64,000 bases of DNA from Candidatus Zixiibacteriota bacterium (GCA_035574315.1 DATLYW010000033.1:62001-126000), one strand, 5' to 3'; shown: positions 26,781 through 36,016, counted from the first letter of the stretch. Made by a program: numbers and translations. Notes: generated from the letters alone by a model not told the origin.

Positions 26781-28778
26781 CTACTCCCACCCCCAGCTGC
26801 GTTCCTCGTCCACCACCGTCACGGGCTCGAGCAAATCCTCGGAAATTCCCTCGATGAACTGGGAAGGACGCGACAGCACCATCCTCAAGCCGCGGTCGAA
26901 GATCTTGATCGGGTAGCTGATGAAAAGGTTTTCCTTGGCCCGGGTGGCGGCGACGTAGAGCAGGCGCCGCTCTTCCTCCAGCTCCTCCTCGCTGTTCATG
27001 TTGTAAAAGGACGGGAAGCGCCCCTCCAGTGCCCAGATGATGAAGACCGAGTGCCATTCCAGACCCTTCGCGGAATGGATCGTCGACAGGACCAGCGGTC
27101 CTTCGTCGGGGTCCACCGCCAGCGTTCCGGCGACGCTGTCGGTCGGCGGCTCCAGCGCCATGTCCGAGAGCAGTCGCTCCAGGCTCCGGTACCGTTCCGT
27201 GATGCCCTGGAAATGCTCGAGGTCCCGCAGGCGCTTCGGGTAGTCGTCCGGATGCGTGCGTTTGAGAAGCGGGGCGTAGTATTGCATGAGGTATTGCGTC
27301 TGCTCGGCCGGGCGCTCCGCCGAGGCCGCGGCCTGCAGCACCTGGGCGAGGGTCTTGAGGCCGTGCGCGACCCGGTCCTTGGCGGGAAAGGAGCGCAGCG
27401 CCTCGAACGGCTGCGGCTCCTCGATCAGCCTCTCGCCGATCTTCTGGCTCATCTGGGGGCCGACGCCTTCGAGCAACAGCAGGACCCGGTTCCAGGAGAT
27501 GGAGTCGCGCGGGTTGGCCAGCACGCGCAGGTGCGCCAGCAGGTCCTTGATGTGGGTGGTCTCCATGAACTGGAAGCCGCCGCGCTTGATGAACGGTATG
27601 TTGTGGCGCGCCAGCTCCAGCTCCAGGTCGAACGAGTGGAAGCTCGAGCGGAACAGCACCGCAATGTCCCAGAGCGGCACCCCTTCCTCGCGCAGCTCCA
27701 GGATCTTCTGGCAGACGAAGCGCGACTGCATCTGCTCGCTTTCCGCCTGGACCAGGAGCGGAACGGCGCCGTGCCGCTTGCGCGTGTAGAGCCGCTTCTC
27801 GTAGCGCTCGCGGGCTCGCCGGATGATCTCGTTCGTGAGGTCGAGAATCGGCTGCGTGCTGCGGTAGTTCTCCTCCAGCTTGATGATGCGGGTTCCCGGA
27901 AAAGCCTTGGGGAAGTCCATGATGTTGCGGAAGTCCGCGCCGCGGAACGAGTAGATGCTCTGCGCATCGTCGCCCACCACGGCGACGTTGTCGTGCGTGG
28001 CCGCGAGCAGCCGGATGATCTCGGCTTGCAGCGGATTGGTGTCCTGGTACTCGTCGACCATGAGGAAGCGGTAGCGCTCGGAGAGCCGGCAGCAGATATC
28101 CTCGCGCTGGCGCAGCAGGTCGCGCAGCTTGATCAGCAGGTCGTCGTAGTCGACCAGCGCCTTGGCCTCCTTGTAGGCCCGGTAGCGCTCCTGCAGTCGC
28201 ACGAGATCGTCGAGCGACTCGAGCAGGTGCGGGTAGTCGCGCTCGACCAGGTCCGGCACCGAGGTCTGCTTGTTGACCGCCGTGCTGAAGATCTCGGCGA
28301 CGGTCTGCTTGCGCGGAAAACGGCGCTCCTTCTGGTGCAAGCCCATTTCCGTGCGCAGCAGCTGGAGCGCGTCCTCGGTGTCCGACCGATCCATGATCGT
28401 GAACGACGGCGGCAGCTGGACGTGTCGCCCGAGCTGGCGCAGCACGACGTTGGCGAAGGAGTGGAACGTACCGCCGGCGACCTCGCTGCAGCGCTTGTCG
28501 ACCAGCAGGCTGGCGCGGCGAAGCATCTCCTCGGCGGCGCGCCGCGTGAAGGTCAAGAGCAGGATCGAGCGCGGGTCGACGCCGACGTCGACCAGGTGGG
28601 CGACGCGGTAGACCAGCGTCCGGGTCTTGCCCGTGCCTGCGCCGGCGACGATCAGGAGCGGTCCTTCCACCAGCGTGGCCGCCTGGTACTGCGCGTCGTT
28701 CAGCTCCTTGCGGTAGTCGACGCCGGACGGACGCCGGGCGCTGTGGTTCGTGCTTTTGAGGACGTACGTCTTGGACAA
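26781..28778 (-). CDS. UvrD/Rep-type superfamily I DNA helicase
   Basis: ATP-dependent 3'-5' helicase of 665 residues. Walker A is GAGTGKT at 46-52; further motifs are LTFTRRAAEEM, LMVDEYQDTNP, VVGDDAQSIYSFRGAD, LVLSTIHSAKGLEW and LLYVAATRAKENL. No nuclease domain is appended. It starts at TTG 28778 after a GGGAGA stretch; the methyltransferase gene ends 23 bp upstream and the membrane spermidine-synthase-like gene follows 7 bp downstream. Confidence 0.93.
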   Translation of the reverse strand: MSKTYVLKSTNHSARRPSGVDYRKELNDAQYQAATLVEGPLLIVAGAGTGKTRTLVYRVAHLVDVGVDPRSILLLTFTRRAAEEMLRRASLLVDKRCSEVAGGTFHSFANVVLRQLGRHVQLPPSFTIMDRSDTEDALQLLRTEMGLHQKERRFPRKQTVAEIFSTAVNKQTSVPDLVERDYPHLLESLDDLVRLQERYRAYKEAKALVDYDDLLIKLRDLLRQREDICCRLSERYRFLMVDEYQDTNPLQAEIIRLLAATHDNVAVVGDDAQSIYSFRGADFRNIMDFPKAFPGTRIIKLEENYRSTQPILDLTNEIIRRARERYEKRLYTRKRHGAVPLLVQAESEQMQSRFVCQKILELREEGVPLWDIAVLFRSSFHSFDLELELARHNIPFIKRGGFQFMETTHIKDLLAHLRVLANPRDSISWNRVLLLLEGVGPQMSQKIGERLIEEPQPFEALRSFPAKDRVAHGLKTLAQVLQAAASAERPAEQTQYLMQYYAPLLKRTHPDDYPKRLRDLEHFQGITERYRSLERLLSDMALEPPTDSVAGTLAVDPDEGPLVLSTIHSAKGLEWHSVFIIWALEGRFPSFYNMNSEEELEEERRLLYVAATRAKENLFISYPIKIFDRGLRMVLSRPSQFIEGISEDLLEPVTVVDEERSWGWE

Positions 28779-28801
28779 GAGGTCTCCCGTCGGGGAGTAC
28801 G

Positions 28802-29512
28802 TTACCTATTTTCGCCCGGTGGAGCAAGGGACGGAGGACCGCCGGGCCCCTTGTGCGGGGAGGCCGCGTCGCCGCGCGGAGCGAAGATTTGAAACGACTG
28901 ACGGTCGAGGAAATCGAACCGCCCGCGCAGCTCGTAGCCGGCCCGGTTCATCTCGTCGAGGATGAGGGCCGCGGGCGTGTGATGCCCTCCCACGCCGGAG
29001 AACCAGGAGCGCTCGTCGAACTCGACGATCGCAACGCGCCCGCCGGGCGCGAGGTACTTTCGCAGGTTGCGAAAGTAGGCGACCCGGTTCCCGATATGGT
29101 GGTAAGTGTTGGCGGCGAAAACCAGGTCGATCTCGCGGTCCGGGAGCCGTGGATCGTCGGAGGCCGCCAGCACCGTCTGGACGTTGGCGAACCCCTCGCG
29201 CTGCGCCTGCTCCGCGACGAGCTCGATCATGTCGGGATCGATGTCGACCGCGTAGAGCTTGCCGGCCGGGCCGACCGCGCGAGCGAGGCGAAACGTGAAG
29301 TAACCTCCGCCGGCGCCGAGGTCGACCACCCTGTCGCCGGGGCGGAGCGCCAGCGACTCGACGACCCGATCGGGCTGCTGCCATTCATCGCGGCTCAGCC
29401 CCTCGTAGGCCCACTGCTTGAGCCTCCCGCAGGCGCCCGAAAGGGCGGCGACGAGAAAGAGCGCGAAAAACGAGCGGCGGAAGAAGACCCGGCTGCGGAA
29501 AACCCCTGTCAT
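28802..29512 (-). CDS. Class I SAM-dependent methyltransferase, exported or lipoprotein-like
   Basis: Methyltransferase of 236 residues with motif I VVDLGAGGGYFTFRLA, the acidic residue in LYAVDIDPDM and post-I LVFAANTYHHI. The N-terminus is unusual for this class: a hydrophobic stretch ending LSGACG that looks like a lipoprotein signal, placing the enzyme outside the cytoplasm if cleaved. Homologous exported methyltransferases are known in proteobacteria but their substrates are unclear. Proline-rich tail of 20 residues. Confidence 0.8.
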   Translation of the reverse strand: MTGVFRSRVFFRRSFFALFLVAALSGACGRLKQWAYEGLSRDEWQQPDRVVESLALRPGDRVVDLGAGGGYFTFRLARAVGPAGKLYAVDIDPDMIELVAEQAQREGFANVQTVLAASDDPRLPDREIDLVFAANTYHHIGNRVAYFRNLRKYLAPGGRVAIVEFDERSWFSGVGGHHTPAALILDEMNRAGYELRGRFDFLDRQSFQIFAPRGDAASPHKGPGGPPSLAPPGENR

Positions 29513-29533
29513 TGCGGCCCGCGCGGCAAACGG

Positions 29534-29920
29534 CTACGGCCGGGAGCGGTTGTGCGCCGCCTTGTCGAGCGCTTCTCCGACCTTGCGGCGCAGCTCGACC
29601 ACGTCGAAGGGTTTTCCGACGAAGTCGAACGCGCCGCACTCCATGGCCTTCCCCGCCAGCTGGCGGGAGTTGAGACCGGTGAGCACGATGACCTCGCAGG
29701 TCGGATGGATGCGCTTGATCTGCCGGAGCACTTCGAGGCCGTCGGCCTTCGGCATGAGCACGTCGAGCAGCACGACCTCCGGTCTCTCGCTCTCCACCTG
29801 AGGAATCGCGCGGTCGACGGAGTCGGCTTCCAGCAGGCGGAAGGCCTTGCCGAAAACCATCTTCAGCGATTCGCGAACGCCGACCTCGTCGTCGACCAGC
29901 AACAGGGAAGGAAGGCTCAT
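29534..29920 (-). CDS. Receiver-only response regulator
   Basis: Single REC domain of 128 residues (CheY/Spo0F-like). The acidic pocket is LLVDDE, the phosphorylation site is D53 in LLDVLMPKADG and the conserved Lys is in FVGKPFD. No output domain. The ATG at 29920 is chosen because the receiver fold begins right there; an earlier in-frame ATG adds 23 residues from intergenic DNA. No histidine kinase is adjacent; the nearest is at 45653-47542. Confidence 0.88.
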   Translation of the reverse strand: MSLPSLLLVDDEVGVRESLKMVFGKAFRLLEADSVDRAIPQVESERPEVVLLDVLMPKADGLEVLRQIKRIHPTCEVIVLTGLNSRQLAGKAMECGAFDFVGKPFDVVELRRKVGEALDKAAHNRSRP

Positions 29921-29994
29921 ATCGCCCGGCAAAACACCCGGATTGTCCAGTACTCTCGCATTAACCGGCGCGGCTCGCAAGGGGCGCAACCGAA

Positions 29995-30125
29995 GACCGC
30001 CTTCGGCGGTCGTTCAAGCCGTTCAAGCGGTTCAATCGGTTCAAATCGTCCGACGCCGAAAGGTGCCGGTAGAATGCTCCCGCCGGTCGACGGTTCGCGG
30101 TCCCGGGTGCTTCGAACCTTGAACC
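29995..30125 (+). repeat. GTTCAA-type intergenic repeat, copy D
   Basis: Begins with the hairpin GACCGCC-TTC-GGCGGTC (29995-30011), followed by four GTTCAA units at 9-base spacing and a GGTTCGCGGTCCCGGG module ending TTCGAACC. It overlaps the 3' end of the Cys-rich gene, whose last ~28 codons are repeat sequence. Confidence 0.7.
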
Positions 30126-31291
30126 GGAACCGGAAACTCGCTTCGGCCGATTTCCGGACAGAGCCGCGGCTGGTTCAGGTGGGCGGCGCATTCCTCGCGG
30201 ATCTCTCGGGCGGATTTCTCGAAGACGGTTTTCAGATAGCCGGCGGCTTCGCGAAGGCAGGCGGCGCGGTCTTCACCGCGGTCGAAGGCCGAGCAAAAAG
30301 GAAACGCGTAACGGCCGTCCCAGGAGTGATCGACGAGGGCGTAGACGACGCCGCGCATGCAAGCCAGCCGCTGGTCTTCGGAAGCAAGCTCGCATTTTTC
30401 CGCGGCGGGCTTGATCCGCCCGAGGCGGACGTCGTTCGAAACGTCGCGGCCGATCGACATGACGCATTGAATCCGGAACTCGCCCGCCCGCCCGCATTCG
30501 GCGAACAGCCGCGCTCCCGTGACACCCATCTCGATCATCCGCGAGGTCTGCATCAGGTAGCATTGCGGGCGGTATTTCGCGTCGATCGCGTTGCACGGAT
30601 AGTGATAATCGGTCGCGCTGAGATCGCGTTTCTCCGGGGCCGCGGCGGATACGTTTTCCATGAAGACGCCGCCGTAACAGGAGTCGCGGCTCCAGTCGTC
30701 CGGCAGCCCGTCGCAAATCTCCAGCGCCGCGTTGAGCCGATAGCGGGCAAAGAAGAGCAGCGCGTGGCCGAGGCCGTGAAGGCATTGAAAGCGCAGGCGC
30801 AGCGGCGCCTGCGGATCGCACGCCGAAGCCGCTTTTTCCCTGAGCTCGGCCTGGGAAGGATGTCTGCCCGCCTGCTCGTAGAGCCCGTCACCCCGCAGGA
30901 ACCTTTCCACCGCGCCGTGATAGCAGCCCGAATGGCAGGTCTGATCGCAGGCGGCGAAAGAGTCGTGAATATTGCCTTTCAGGAGGAAGGTCTCGCGTCC
31001 GATCGCGTGCGCGACCGGATGGCAGTCGCGGCGCAGGTCGGCGTCCCCGGCTTCGAGCCGGCGGAGGTCGCCCAGCGCGTCCGCCGTCGACTGCCGCCTC
31101 AGCGCGTCGCGATAGAGAAGATCCAGGCACTCGGCGGCGCCCGGAAGCTGCAAGCATTCCCTGATCGCTTCCGGCGCCGGCAGTGCGAGAGAGGAAGCGC
31201 TCGCTCGCCCGCCTGCCGCAATCGAGATCGAGAACAGGAGGCAAATCCGAAAGAAAAGGCGCTCTTTTCGCAGGGCGCTTCCCTTCGACAT
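30041..31291 (-). CDS. Exported Cys/His-rich repeat protein of unknown function
   Basis: Not assigned to a known function. It has 416 residues, a signal peptide (FFRICLLFSISIAAG) and about eight units of ~35-45 residues, most starting with C-x~10-C then a small-residue helix: CLHGLGHALLFF, CYGGVFMEN, CYLMQTSRMIE, CVMSIGRDVSND, CMRGVVYALVDH. The N-terminal units also carry His (DCHPVAHAIG, CHSGCYHGAVERF). The pattern suggests disulfide-braced helical repeats or a metal/heme site. The C-terminus after PEIGRSEF runs into repeat copy D and is probably a recent extension. ATG at 31291 has no clear ribosome site. Confidence 0.7.
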   Translation of the reverse strand: MSKGSALRKERLFFRICLLFSISIAAGGRASASSLALPAPEAIRECLQLPGAAECLDLLYRDALRRQSTADALGDLRRLEAGDADLRRDCHPVAHAIGRETFLLKGNIHDSFAACDQTCHSGCYHGAVERFLRGDGLYEQAGRHPSQAELREKAASACDPQAPLRLRFQCLHGLGHALLFFARYRLNAALEICDGLPDDWSRDSCYGGVFMENVSAAAPEKRDLSATDYHYPCNAIDAKYRPQCYLMQTSRMIEMGVTGARLFAECGRAGEFRIQCVMSIGRDVSNDVRLGRIKPAAEKCELASEDQRLACMRGVVYALVDHSWDGRYAFPFCSAFDRGEDRAACLREAAGYLKTVFEKSAREIREECAAHLNQPRLCPEIGRSEFPVPVQGSKHPGPRTVDRREHSTGTFRRRTI

Positions 31292-31408
31292 GAGACGGAG
31301 GTTAGCCGAAGCGGACGGCGCCGGCAACGGCCGCGTTGCCCCCCGCAGCGGCGGTCCGGGTCGCGATAGCGGCGGCCTTGCGATTCTGGTATTTTCGAAG
31401 AAGCTTTC

Positions 31409-32245
31409 ATGGCGAGGGTCACGGCGTTCTGCCTCTTGATCGGCTTATTCCTCCCCTCCGCGCTCGCCGCCGGCGAGACCTCGGCGGCGGTGCAGGTGCC
31501 GCTGTACGCGCCGCGCTATTTCCCGTTTCAAAACGGGGAGAAAGCCGTTTATCACGCCAGCTGGAACGGGATCCCGGTCGGAAGCGCCGAGGTCCAGACG
31601 AGGAGACTCTCGATCGAAGGCAAGCCTTTCTTCGCGGTCCGGGTCGATGCCCGGACATCGAGGGTCCTGGATCTGGTCTGGAAAATGCGCGACACGATCA
31701 GCTCGGTTTTCGACGCGAGGTCGCTGGCGCCGTCTCGTTACGTCTTCAACCAGCGCGAAAACCAGCGGGTGATCGACACCGATGCGCGCTACGATCCAGT
31801 GGCTAAGAAATGGTCGGTCGACCGCCGCCAGAAGGGCAAGAAGCCGCGCATCTACGAGTTCGACGGGCCCAACACGCTGGATCCGATCAGCGCCGTTTAC
31901 CTGGCGCGAAGCGTGGATTTCAAAGTCGGCGACCGACTGCTGTTCCACGTGTTCGGCGGCCGCTATCGTTACCTTCTCGAGCTCACGGTCGAGCGAAGGG
32001 AGCCGGTTGCGGTGGGTAATCGAGCGGTGGAAGCGTTCAGGATCGTGCCCAAGGTCACCAATCTGACCAAGAAAGGCTACGCCGGCAGGCTTAACGAAGC
32101 CACCATCTGGATCTCCGCGGACGAGAGGCGGATTCCGGTGAAGCTTACGAGCAGGATTTTCGTCGGCAGCGTGGAGATGGAGCTTGCGGAAGGCGAGACC
32201 GGCCTTCGGCCCACCGCCACGGCTGCGGCGGGACGCCCGGGCTAG
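31409..32245 (+). CDS. DUF3108-family exported protein
   Basis: Protein of 278 residues with a signal peptide (FCLLIGLFLPSALAAG). The DUF3108 pattern is present: FQNGEKAVYHASWNGIPVG near residue 40, RDTISSVFDARSLAPSRY and the C-terminal TIWISADERRIPVKLTSRIFVGSVEMEL (in segments). Family members are predicted periplasmic or outer-membrane-associated beta-rich proteins without a proven role. Divergent from the Cys-rich protein gene, 117 bp away. Confidence 0.82.
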   Translation: MARVTAFCLLIGLFLPSALAAGETSAAVQVPLYAPRYFPFQNGEKAVYHASWNGIPVGSAEVQTRRLSIEGKPFFAVRVDARTSRVLDLVWKMRDTISSVFDARSLAPSRYVFNQRENQRVIDTDARYDPVAKKWSVDRRQKGKKPRIYEFDGPNTLDPISAVYLARSVDFKVGDRLLFHVFGGRYRYLLELTVERREPVAVGNRAVEAFRIVPKVTNLTKKGYAGRLNEATIWISADERRIPVKLTSRIFVGSVEMELAEGETGLRPTATAAAGRPG

Positions 32246-32349
32246 GTTGCCGATTCCAGGAGTCCCTGCGCCGTTTTTCCCTGCCGGTGCCCCGCCAGGT
32301 AAACAAAGCCCCTGCCGAGCCGTCTAAGCCTGGCGGAGGGTCGTCCGTC

Positions 32350-32721
32350 ATGAAGCTCGGATCGTTGGCAGCCGGTCGCCCGGGTGCGGTTCTTGCCGCC
32401 TGTGAAGTCGCGATTTTCCTGCTCGCCGGATGCGCGGGAGGTGCTCTGACCACGCGGGAGAAAGCAGCCGGAATCGGCGCGCTCGGCGGCGCTGCTGCGG
32501 GAGGGATCATCGGGTCTGCGGTCCGCCATCCGGGAGCCGGGGCGGCGATTGGTGCAGCCCTCGGCCTGGGCGCGGGCGCGTTGATCGGCGACCAGCTCCA
32601 GGGAAGAGAGATCCAGGCCGCCGAGCAAGACGGCCGGATTCAGGCGAACCAACGGGAAATCGAGCGGCAACGGGCCGAGCTGGAAGAGCTCAAGCAGCGC
32701 CAAAGCGAGACCTACTACTGA
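32350..32721 (+). CDS. Glycine-zipper lipoprotein
   Basis: Small envelope protein of 123 residues. A signal peptide ends in LLAGC, a lipobox. A glycine-zipper 2TM region follows (GIGALGGAAAGGIIG and GAAIGAALGLGAGALIG), then a charged coiled-coil-like helix rich in Gln, Glu and Arg. Similar proteins are outer-membrane lipoproteins of the SlyB/OsmB kind. The ATG has GGCGGAGGG upstream. Confidence 0.78.
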   Translation: MKLGSLAAGRPGAVLAACEVAIFLLAGCAGGALTTREKAAGIGALGGAAAGGIIGSAVRHPGAGAAIGAALGLGAGALIGDQLQGREIQAAEQDGRIQANQREIERQRAELEELKQRQSETYY

Positions 32722-32746
32722 GGCATTCGAGGTCTTTGGCTCAACC

Positions 32747-32875
32747 ATGGAAAAAGTGCGGGACCGCATCGGCCGGGACTGGGAGGATTTCGCGCTCGCG
32801 CTCGTTCTCGCCCTCTACGCGATCCTCGGGATTCTCGCCCTCGGCGTTCTCTGGGCCGTGGCGCCCGGCTCGTAG
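32747..32875 (+). CDS. 42-residue single-helix membrane protein
   Basis: Short open frame starting MEKVRDRIGRDWEDF, followed by one hydrophobic helix (ALALVLALYAILGILALGV) and the end WAVAPGS. The charged amphipathic start plus one transmembrane helix is the usual form of small inner-membrane proteins. It begins 25 bp after the glycine-zipper lipoprotein gene, so it may be its operon partner. The ribosome site is weak. Function unknown. Confidence 0.5.
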   Translation: MEKVRDRIGRDWEDFALALVLALYAILGILALGVLWAVAPGS

Positions 32876-32935
32876 TCCTTCCGCAGCCGCCTCCGCGCTT
32901 GATACGCGCCGGCGGTCGTCCTAGATTCGCCTATC

Positions 32936-33787
32936 ATGCGGCTTCTGGTGACCGGCGCCGCCGGATTGATCGGGCGGCACGTCGCGGAGCGCTTCGCGCC
33001 AAAGCACGAGGTGGTGGCGCTCCGGCACGCCGATCTCGACATCACCGACCGAGAGGCCGTGCACCGAACCGTTGCCGCCGTCCGCCCTGCGTTGATCGTG
33101 AATGCCGCGGTCATCGAGGTCGACGAATGCGAGCGGGATCCTGCCTTGGCCCGGTCGATCAACGTCGACGGACCGCGCTGGCTGGCCGAAGCGGCGGCAG
33201 CCGCCCGCGCGGAGATCGTCCACTTCGGCACCAACTACGCGTTCAACGGCGCGGAGATCGGGCGCGCCCCCTACACGATCGACGATCCTCCGGACCCCGT
33301 GAACGTCTATGGCAGGACGAAGGTGGAGGGCGAGGAGGCGGTCCGGCGGGAGTGCCGGCAAAGTTACATCGTGCGCACTTCCTGGGTTTTCGGCCCCGGC
33401 AAGAGCGTCTTCCTGTGCTCCGTCCACAGGAAGCTGCGGGCGCGGCAAGCGGTGCGGGCCATCGCGGATCTCTGGTCGAGCACCACGTACGTGAGGGACC
33501 TGGTCTCCAGACTCGAAGCGGTGCTCGCCGCCCGGCGCCACGGGACCTATCACATCGTCAACGCGGGCGTCTGCTCGTACTACGAATTCGCGGTCGAGGC
33601 GGCGCGGCTGGTGGGTCTCGGTCCGCCCGAGATCGCACGGCTCGTAAGCGGGGTGAAGGAAGCCGATATGGCGCGCCTCGCCCCGCGCCCCCGCTACACC
33701 CCGCTTCGCTGCCGGCTTTCCGAAGAGCTCGGGTTGCCGCCGCTGCGCCACTGGCGAGAGGCGCTCGCGGAGTACGTCGTCTCGTGA
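32936..33787 (+). CDS. dTDP-4-dehydrorhamnose reductase-like SDR (RfbD/RmlD family)
   Basis: NAD(P)-dependent sugar-nucleotide reductase of 283 residues. The Rossmann start is LLVTGAAGLIGRHVAERF; the Tyr-Lys pair is in VYGRTKVEGEEAV; the conserved VIEVDECERDP and HFGTNYAFNG segments match RmlD. No other rhamnose genes are near, so the exact substrate is uncertain. It ends 15 bp from the convergent amidohydrolase gene. Confidence 0.85.
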   Translation: MRLLVTGAAGLIGRHVAERFAPKHEVVALRHADLDITDREAVHRTVAAVRPALIVNAAVIEVDECERDPALARSINVDGPRWLAEAAAAARAEIVHFGTNYAFNGAEIGRAPYTIDDPPDPVNVYGRTKVEGEEAVRRECRQSYIVRTSWVFGPGKSVFLCSVHRKLRARQAVRAIADLWSSTTYVRDLVSRLEAVLAARRHGTYHIVNAGVCSYYEFAVEAARLVGLGPPEIARLVSGVKEADMARLAPRPRYTPLRCRLSEELGLPPLRHWREALAEYVVS

Positions 33788-33802
33788 CCGGTACGGCGGC
33801 GC

Positions 33803-34879
33803 TCAACCGCGATTTTTCGCCGCGCGCGCAGCGGCCACGTCGCCCTCGCCAAGCCGGTAGAATCGCGCCGGGTTATCGAAGAGGATTTTTCTCTTGACCT
33901 CGTCGGTCAGGTCCGTGCGCCTCATCAAGTGGGGCAGGTCCCCGCCGAACTGGTCGCGCTCGCGCTCGTGCGGAAAGTCGGAAGCCCACATGACGACGTC
34001 CGGTCTGACGAGGTCGAGCACGTAGGGCGCGGTGCGCTCCTCCACCTCCATGGTGAAGAAGATGTTGCCGGACTTGAAGAAGCGGCTGGGAGGGGACGTG
34101 AGCTGCGGCGCCAGCCGGGCGGCGAACTTCTCGTAGTCCTCTTCCATCCTGTCCATCATGAACGGCACCCATCCCGCGCCGGCTTCGAGGTAGGCGACTC
34201 TGAGGCGCGGGAATTCCTGGAACACTCCCTGGAACATCATGTTGGTGAGCTGAATAAACAGCGCCACCGGGTGCTCCAGCGTGTGCGCCTCGAGGAAGCT
34301 CGCGACGCGGTCGAGGCCGAGGTTCTGGCTGACGCCCCCGTGGATGGCGAGAGGGACGTCGAGGGACTGTGCCTCGTCGTAGATCGGGTGGAAGACCGGC
34401 GAGCCGTAGAGGGGGAGCTTGTTGTTGGTCACGGCGGGCAGCAGGCCGCCGACGAAGCCGAGCTCCCTGACGGCGCGTCGCAACTCGGCGGCGGCCGCCA
34501 GCGGATCCTGGGGCGCCAGCAACGCCATGCCTTTCAGGCGGGGCGTCTGGCTCGTGAAACGATGATGGAGCCAATCGTTGTATCCCTGGGCCAGAGCCGC
34601 GGCCCAGGCCGGCAGCTGGATCATCCCCAGCGCCAGGGCCGAGGTAGGGTAGAGCACCGCGCAGTCGATGCCGTTCTCGTCCTGGAACCGAATCCACCCT
34701 TCGGCGTCGGGGTCTTCGCGCCGGCCCTTGCGCGAGAGCCCGCGCTGCCAGCCGTCGGCGTCGAACAGGGGCCAGGTGGCGTGCCAGTTCATCTCGGCGA
34801 ACGGGCCCCGAACGTGGCCGAAGAGATCCTGATGCTGTTCCATGACGTGTCCGTCGGCATCAATGACAAAACCGTTCAT
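33803..34879 (-). CDS. Amidohydrolase-related (ACMSD-type) metal-dependent hydrolase
   Basis: TIM-barrel enzyme of 358 residues in the amidohydrolase_2 family. Metal ligands are in VIDADGHVME (first His variant, D-x-H), IHGGVSQN and WASDFPHE (final Asp). The family includes decarboxylases such as ACMSD and gamma-resorcylate decarboxylase. The ATG has GGGAGG eight bases before it. A Fe3+-type binding protein gene lies immediately upstream in the same operon (36 bp), hinting that they serve one compound. Confidence 0.85.
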   Translation of the reverse strand: MNGFVIDADGHVMEQHQDLFGHVRGPFAEMNWHATWPLFDADGWQRGLSRKGRREDPDAEGWIRFQDENGIDCAVLYPTSALALGMIQLPAWAAALAQGYNDWLHHRFTSQTPRLKGMALLAPQDPLAAAAELRRAVRELGFVGGLLPAVTNNKLPLYGSPVFHPIYDEAQSLDVPLAIHGGVSQNLGLDRVASFLEAHTLEHPVALFIQLTNMMFQGVFQEFPRLRVAYLEAGAGWVPFMMDRMEEDYEKFAARLAPQLTSPPSRFFKSGNIFFTMEVEERTAPYVLDLVRPDVVMWASDFPHERERDQFGGDLPHLMRRTDLTDEVKRKILFDNPARFYRLGEGDVAAARAAKNRG

Positions 34880-34915
34880 GCGTGGCCTCCCGGATGCGCG
34901 CGCCGCCGCGCGATC

Positions 34916-35920
34916 CTACTGTAGAAAGATCTTGCGGTACTCCTTTTTCTTCACCTCGAAATCCTCTTTGCCGAAGCGATGCATCTGGACGAACTCGATC
35001 TTGTCCGCGTCCGGCAGCGGCGGATGGATGCCGCGGCGATTCACGAACTCGCCGGTCTGCGCCTGTATGTTCATGCTCTCGTCGTCGAGGAAAAAATCGA
35101 TGAACGCCTTGCCGGCGTTCGGCCGCGGCGCGCGGGCGCCCAGGCAAATGTACTGACCGTCTCCCAGAAGCCGGTAGTCGCGCACCCAGTCCAGGTTTGC
35201 TCCCTGCCTGTTGTAAGTCAGGACGAAGCGCACGAAGGTGATCCCGACCGGCGTCTCCCCGGTCCCGACGCGATCGGCGGCGGGGACGATCGACTCGACG
35301 AACACGGGCCTGGCCGCGGCGAGGTCGCGGATGAACTTCTCGGCGCGCGGCTTGGGCATGATCCTGTCCAGGCTTGCGAGCCATTGAATCGTGAGGGTGT
35401 GGTTCACGGGATGCGGCATCACCAGCTTGCCGCGGTATGCCGGCCTGACCACATCGGTCAGGGTTCTGGGAGCCTCGGAGGCCCTGATGCCGTTCTTGTT
35501 GTAGATGACCCCGTAGAGCACGTTGCGGTATCGCGCGCCGAGCACGGGATCGACGGCGTCTCTGGCGAACCCCTTCAGCGAAGGCGACTCGTAACTGGCG
35601 AAGGCTCCCTCCTTCGCCATCAGGTGCATGTGGTCTCCGGTGGTCGCCACGACGTCGAAAACGGGCTTCCCCACGCGGTGCTCGGCGAGGACGCGGTCCA
35701 TGACCTCGGTCGAGCCGCCGCGCCAGTATTCCATCTGCAGCCCGGTCTTCGCCTCGAAGGCCTTCTTGATCGCGTCTGCGGTGAAAGTCTCCATGGACGT
35801 GTACAGGACCACCTTGCCGCCCTCTTTCTTCGCGGCGGCGACCTGCTGGACCGTCTGGGCGAACGACGAGAGGGGCGCAAGCAACAGAACTCCGACGATT
35901 GCGATCGAAAGTCCGGCCAT
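34916..35920 (-). CDS. Extracellular solute-binding protein, Fe3+-type
   Basis: Periplasmic protein of 334 residues; signal peptide at 1-22 (LSIAIVGVLLLAPLSSFAQ). It has the KKEGGKVVLYTSM start, AFEAKTGLQMEYWRGGS and a C-terminal AFIDFFLDDESM segment of class II binding proteins. ATG at 35920 follows AAGGAGG. It probably forms a transcription unit with the downstream amidohydrolase gene. No permease gene adjoins it. Confidence 0.88.
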   Translation of the reverse strand: MAGLSIAIVGVLLLAPLSSFAQTVQQVAAAKKEGGKVVLYTSMETFTADAIKKAFEAKTGLQMEYWRGGSTEVMDRVLAEHRVGKPVFDVVATTGDHMHLMAKEGAFASYESPSLKGFARDAVDPVLGARYRNVLYGVIYNKNGIRASEAPRTLTDVVRPAYRGKLVMPHPVNHTLTIQWLASLDRIMPKPRAEKFIRDLAAARPVFVESIVPAADRVGTGETPVGITFVRFVLTYNRQGANLDWVRDYRLLGDGQYICLGARAPRPNAGKAFIDFFLDDESMNIQAQTGEFVNRRGIHPPLPDADKIEFVQMHRFGKEDFEVKKKEYRKIFLQ

Positions 35921-36016
35921 AGTCGCCTCCTTGGGGCCTCGACCCAACTTCGGACCCGGTGCGAACTTCAAAGGTTCCACGTTCGTTCGGGTTCAATACG
36001 AGAACCGGAAACCATC

